A DNA stretch of 8,976 nt, taken from Streptosporangiaceae bacterium (GTDB taxonomy: Bacteria; Actinomycetota; Actinomycetes; Streptosporangiales; Streptosporangiaceae). The stretch is from contig JASIBJ010000029.1 of the NCBI GenBank assembly GCA_030045215.1, positions 1-8,976 on the forward strand. The letters are read 5' to 3'. Below, piece after piece: positions 6,204 through 8,976 of the stretch. Numbering within the stretch: the first letter of the stretch is position 1; every line of letters begins with the position of its first letter. A program made the position numbers and the translations under genes. The notes below the pieces were generated by a model, which saw only the letters and a program-made list of their open reading frames with translations, had not been told where the DNA came from and searched no databases.

Positions 6204-7066
6204 TACGACTCGCTCCCCTCGCCACGCTGGCCGGGCACGACGACCGTGCTGGCCAGGCCGAAGTAGGCCGCCTCGACCTCCTCGGCCGTGACGTCGGCTG
6301 GCCTTCCTTCCAAGGTCGTCCTGCCTTCCAGCAGACAGTGAATGTGCGTGGCCACGCGCAGCGCCTGGCTGACGTCCTGCTCGACGAGCAAGACAGTGAG
6401 GCCCGTCGCCAGGATCTGCGGCAGCATGCTGTAGATGCGCTGCACGACGACAGGTGCCAGGCCGAGAGACAACTCATCGAGGAGCAGGACCCGCGGGTTG
6501 GCGACCAGGGCCCGCCCGAGCGCCACCGTCTGCTGCTCGCCGCCCGACAGCTGCCGCGCACGCTGGTTGCGTCGCTCCTGCATCCAGTCAAACGTCTCGT
6601 ACACGCGTCCGATCGTCCACGGACCCGGCCGAGCGTAGGTGGCGCCCACCTTCAGGTTTTCCTCGACGGTCAGCGACCCGAACAGCCGCCTGCCCTCCGG
6701 CACCATCACGATCCCCTGCCGGGCCCGGCGCTCGGGCCGCAGCCCGGTCACGTCCTCGCCGTCGAACAGCACCGAGCCCGTCACCGGGTGGTGCAGCCCG
6801 GCGATCGTGCGCAGCAGCGTCGACTTGCCCGCGCCATTTGCGCCGATGATCGCGTAGACCTCGCCGGGGTAGACCCGCAGCGACAGCGCGTCCAAGGCTC
6901 GCAGCTGCCCGTGGTAGACCGACAGGTCGCGAACCTCCAGGATCGGCGTCCCGCTCTCCGCCGCGCTGCCCGCCCCCTGGCGGGGCGCCTCACGGTAGCG
7001 CCCTCCCTCGTCGCTCGTCCCTCGCTCCGGAGGCCTGGCACCGGCGCGCCCCGCCCGCTCGCTCAC
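6203..7066 (-). CDS. livF: HAAT-family ABC transporter ATPase LivF
   Basis: This is one of two ATPases driving the importer at the cytoplasmic face. Walker A GANGAGKST is at residues 75-83, the Q-loop region VPEGRRLFG at 122-130, the signature LSGGEQQ at 173-179 and Walker B VLLLDE at 193-198. The position of the switch histidine reads LLVEQD, as in other LivF proteins, which lack that His. The GTG at 7066 overlaps the livG stop (GTGA), with CTGGAG five bases upstream. Total length is 287, about 45-50 residues over the usual 235-240. The extra residues are partly at the C-terminus but mainly an N-terminal stretch of about 40 residues rich in Arg, Gly, Glu and Ala before the conserved TPILEVRDLSV. 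No ATG, GTG or TTG between residue 2 and the ABC core offers a shorter start, so the extension appears translated. Confidence 0.93.
   Translation of the reverse strand: MSERAGRAGARPPERGTSDEGGRYREAPRQGAGSAAESGTPILEVRDLSVYHGQLRALDALSLRVYPGEVYAIIGANGAGKSTLLRTIAGLHHPVTGSVLFDGEDVTGLRPERRARQGIVMVPEGRRLFGSLTVEENLKVGATYARPGPWTIGRVYETFDWMQERRNQRARQLSGGEQQTVALGRALVANPRVLLLDELSLGLAPVVVQRIYSMLPQILATGLTVLLVEQDVSQALRVATHIHCLLEGRTTLEGRPADVTAEEVEAAYFGLASTVVVPGQRGEGSES
7001..7033. repeat. CTC/GAG-rich low-complexity tract inside the livF 5' end
   Basis: On the plus strand this stretch is pyrimidine-biased with repeated CTCG/TCGC words and an 8-bp palindrome CTCCGGAG at 7025-7032. Close by, CGCCCC (6971-6976) and GGGGCG (6982-6987) form a further dyad. 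It encodes the hydrophilic N-terminal extension of LivF, and its codons (CGA, GGA, CCT, CGT among them) are less G/C-biased at third positions than the ABC core. The tract could be a simple linker or a short dispersed repeat inserted in frame; one window cannot decide. Confidence 0.3.
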
Positions 7067-7848
7067 TGTGACTCCAGCTCGCTGTCGGCCCTGGAGGTCT
7101 CGAGCGTTCCGCCCGCCAGCGCGGTGGTGACATCGGTGCCGAGGAAGACCTCACGGACCGCGGGGTCGGCCAGCACCGTGGCCGGCTCGCCGTCGCCCAC
7201 GAACGTCCCGCCGGCCAGGCAGATCAGCCGGCTGACTACCGGCGTGAGCGCCCGCACGACATGCTCGATCCAGACCACCGCGATCCCGTCCGCGTTGACG
7301 CCGCGGACGATCTCCACGAGCTGGGCCACCTCGGGATCGGTCAGGCCGCCGGCCACCTCGTCCAGCAGCAGCAGCGTCGGCTGTGTCGCCAGCGCGCGGG
7401 CCAGCTCGAGCCGTTTGCGTTGCAGCAGGCCGAGGCGTTCGGCAGGCGCGTTCGCCTCACCGGACATGCCCGCCCGCTCGAGCGCCGCGACCGCGGCGGC
7501 GTAGCTGGCCCGGCGCCGCAGTCCACCGCCTTGCTGGGCGGCCACCAGCAGGTTCTCAAAGACGGTCATGTCGGCGAACGGCCGCGGGACCTGATACGTG
7601 CGGCCGATGCCCAGCCGGCACCGGTCGGCCGAGTCCAGCCTGGTGATAGTGCGCCCGGCGAAGTGGACCTCACCGGCGTCGGGGGCAAGGTCGCCGGAGA
7701 TGAGGCCGAACAGGCTGGTCTTGCCAGCGCCGTTCGGCCCCACGATCCCGACCACGTCGCCGGGCCCGACGGCGAACGACAGGTCCTCCGCTATGACGAC
7801 GCGGCCGAACCGCTTCGTCACGTGCTCGAGTTCAAGCAGGCCTGTCAT
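7063..7848 (-). CDS. livG: HAAT-family ABC transporter ATPase LivG
   Basis: This is the second ATPase of the importer, 261 residues long. Walker A GPNGAGKT is at 37-44, the Q-loop Gln86 is in RTYQVPRPF, Walker B LLLLDE is at 159-164, and the switch histidine His196 is in WIEHVVRAL. The HAAT-typical DEVAGGLTDPEV follows Walker B. The signature region reads RLGLLQRKRLELARAL (138-153), so the Ser-Gly core of the canonical LSGGQ motif is lost. LivF keeps a full LSGGEQQ, so the heterodimer may have one degenerate site. The ATG is four bases after the stop of the binding-protein gene, with no clear Shine-Dalgarno, so translation probably depends on reinitiation. The C-terminus extends about 25 polar residues past the family core and overlaps the livF start by four bases. 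Confidence 0.94.
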   Translation of the reverse strand: MTGLLELEHVTKRFGRVVIAEDLSFAVGPGDVVGIVGPNGAGKTSLFGLISGDLAPDAGEVHFAGRTITRLDSADRCRLGIGRTYQVPRPFADMTVFENLLVAAQQGGGLRRRASYAAAVAALERAGMSGEANAPAERLGLLQRKRLELARALATQPTLLLLDEVAGGLTDPEVAQLVEIVRGVNADGIAVVWIEHVVRALTPVVSRLICLAGGTFVGDGEPATVLADPAVREVFLGTDVTTALAGGTLETSRADSELESQ

Positions 7849-7852
7849 CCGG

Positions 7853-8976
7853 TCACGTGTTGGTCGGCAGCAGGTCGGCCGTGATCTTCGCCGCAGGCAG
7901 GAGCGTGTTGTCGACGACCTTCATCTCCAGCGCGTACGTGACCCCCTTCTGCCATTGCACGCCAGCCGGAGGCGTGATCGCGACCCCCGGCGCCGGGCCG
8001 AAGGGCTTGATCCAGCCACTGCCACCGGTCACGAAGTCAAGCGGCCCGGCGAGCGCGTTGATGTTCACGTTGTGGATCGCCGCGGCCACCTCGTCGTGGT
8101 CGTGGGGGTCGCTCACCGTCTTGAACGCCGCGTAGGCGATTTCGAAGAGGCTGTAGTTGCTGATGTTGGCGTTCCACTGCCCGAGGCCAGATGCCTCGTA
8201 GTCGTTGGCCACCTGCTGGCAGCTTTCCCCGGTCAGCGTCGACGTCCACGGCAGCGTCGGCACCCACCAGGTGTCGGTCGCGACGTTGTAGACCTCCGAG
8301 CCCATCGCGTACGCGTCGGTCGGGAACAGCAGCACCTTGGCCACGGTCGCCAGCTTCGGCCGGAAACCCTGCTGGAGCGACTGGTGCCACATGGTGGCGA
8401 AGTCGGGCGGCAGCGGCACGTTGGTGAAGAAGTCGGCGTTGTCCGCTTTGAACTGGGAGATCATCGAGGTGTAGTTCGTCGTGCCGTCCGGATAGGCCGA
8501 CGACATGTCGAACTTGTAGCCCGCGGCCGAGACGAGCGGCGGGAACACCCCGCGGAACGCATTGCCGTCTGAGTCGTTGGGGAACGCGGCCGCGACCACC
8601 TTGTCGGTGTGCAGCTGGGCGTGGATCCGGTTCCACATCGGGATGAAGCACTCGGCCAGGTGCTCGGCGCCGAGGAAGTACAGGATTACGTACTTGGCCT
8701 TCTCCGTGGCCTTGGTCGGGTTGCCGTTCGGGAACAGGTTCAGGTACCAGGACTCCCACGGGCAGTTCGCGCAGACCAGCGGCGTGCCCAGCGACTCGGC
8801 CTGGCTGGCGACCGCATTGACGGTCTCGGGCGTGGACGTGGCGAACAGCATGTCCACGTTGTCGCTCAGGATCGCGGTCCTGGCCAGGTCCCCGGCCCTG
8901 GTGACGCTGGACTGGGAGTCATAGGACTTGATCGTGACGGGGTAGGTCTTGCCGCCGATCTTGAACCCGTTCTTGT
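7853..8976 (-). CDS. ABC transporter substrate-binding protein, HAAT type (5' end beyond the window)
   Basis: This is the extracytoplasmic ligand-binding component (periplasmic-binding-protein type I fold, Leu/Ile/Val-binding family) that feeds LivHMGF. The frame stays open to the window edge. The 373 visible codons start at about the segment GGKTYPVTIKSYDSQSSVTR and run to the C-terminus LLPTNT. The signal peptide, probably a lipoprotein signal in an actinomycete, lies outside. Family features include YDSQSSVTRAGDLARTAILS followed by the VDMLFATSTPETVNA strand-helix. An internal GTG at 8857 is not the true start, because homologous sequence continues upstream of it. The visible part is rich in Trp and Tyr (CPWESWY, TDTWWVPTLPW) and has four Cys, two of them in LVCANCPW. 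Together with the convergent aromatic operon this suggests an aromatic ligand, but the ligand cannot be read from the sequence. Confidence 0.9.
   Translation of the reverse strand, partial: KNGFKIGGKTYPVTIKSYDSQSSVTRAGDLARTAILSDNVDMLFATSTPETVNAVASQAESLGTPLVCANCPWESWYLNLFPNGNPTKATEKAKYVILYFLGAEHLAECFIPMWNRIHAQLHTDKVVAAAFPNDSDGNAFRGVFPPLVSAAGYKFDMSSAYPDGTTNYTSMISQFKADNADFFTNVPLPPDFATMWHQSLQQGFRPKLATVAKVLLFPTDAYAMGSEVYNVATDTWWVPTLPWTSTLTGESCQQVANDYEASGLGQWNANISNYSLFEIAYAAFKTVSDPHDHDEVAAAIHNVNINALAGPLDFVTGGSGWIKPFGPAPGVAITPPAGVQWQKGVTYALEMKVVDNTLLPAAKITADLLPTNT

Noticed and set aside
5332..6591. Leftward frame open upstream of livM, giving a 770-residue protein
   Set aside because: The upstream part lies antiphase over livH and livF, is Arg/Pro-rich, and has no family character. 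livM has its own ribosome binding site and GTG at 5331.
7817..7859. Two copies of GTCACGTG (7817-7824 and 7852-7859) flanking the livG start
   Set aside because: Both fall in or at the end of coding sequence, where the bases are explained by codons and the stop. An 8-base word occurring twice is weak evidence of an operator.

Overview
The window is very GC-rich with a strong G/C bias at third codon positions, GTG starts, and genes packed with 1-4 base overlaps. This points to a high-GC actinomycete; the protein sequences fit that, but the genus cannot be named from this window. No rRNA, tRNA, insertion sequence, integrase or CRISPR array is visible.

Layout. Positions 1-449 hold no convincing gene. 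A sigma70-like promoter (310-339) and a perfect 8-bp-stem palindrome (393-411) lie just ahead of a rightward three-gene operon. Its genes are an NAD(P)-dependent aromatic aldehyde dehydrogenase of the benzaldehyde/vanillin type (450-1907), a 4-hydroxybenzoate 3-monooxygenase PobA (1946-3145), and a short cobalamin-independent methionine-synthase-like (MetE C-terminal domain) protein (3164-4282). From the right edge, a leftward operon encodes a complete branched-chain-amino-acid-type (HAAT) ABC importer in the order substrate-binding protein (cut by the window end), LivG, LivF, LivH, LivM. The two operons converge and share the four bases TTAA as stop codons on both strands.

How the genes may work together. 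The dehydrogenase would turn a (hydroxy)benzaldehyde into the acid, and PobA would hydroxylate 4-hydroxybenzoate to protocatechuate for ring cleavage encoded elsewhere. The HAAT importer is a candidate uptake system for the aromatic substrate, because several transporters of this class carry aromatic acids rather than amino acids; here the link rests on position only. The role of the MetE-like protein is open. It keeps the zinc ligands of the family but lacks the N-terminal half and the usual folate-side motif. Its place behind an aldehyde dehydrogenase and PobA raises the possibility that it handles methyl groups from methoxylated aromatics (vanillin- or anisaldehyde-like). That is the least explained part of the window.
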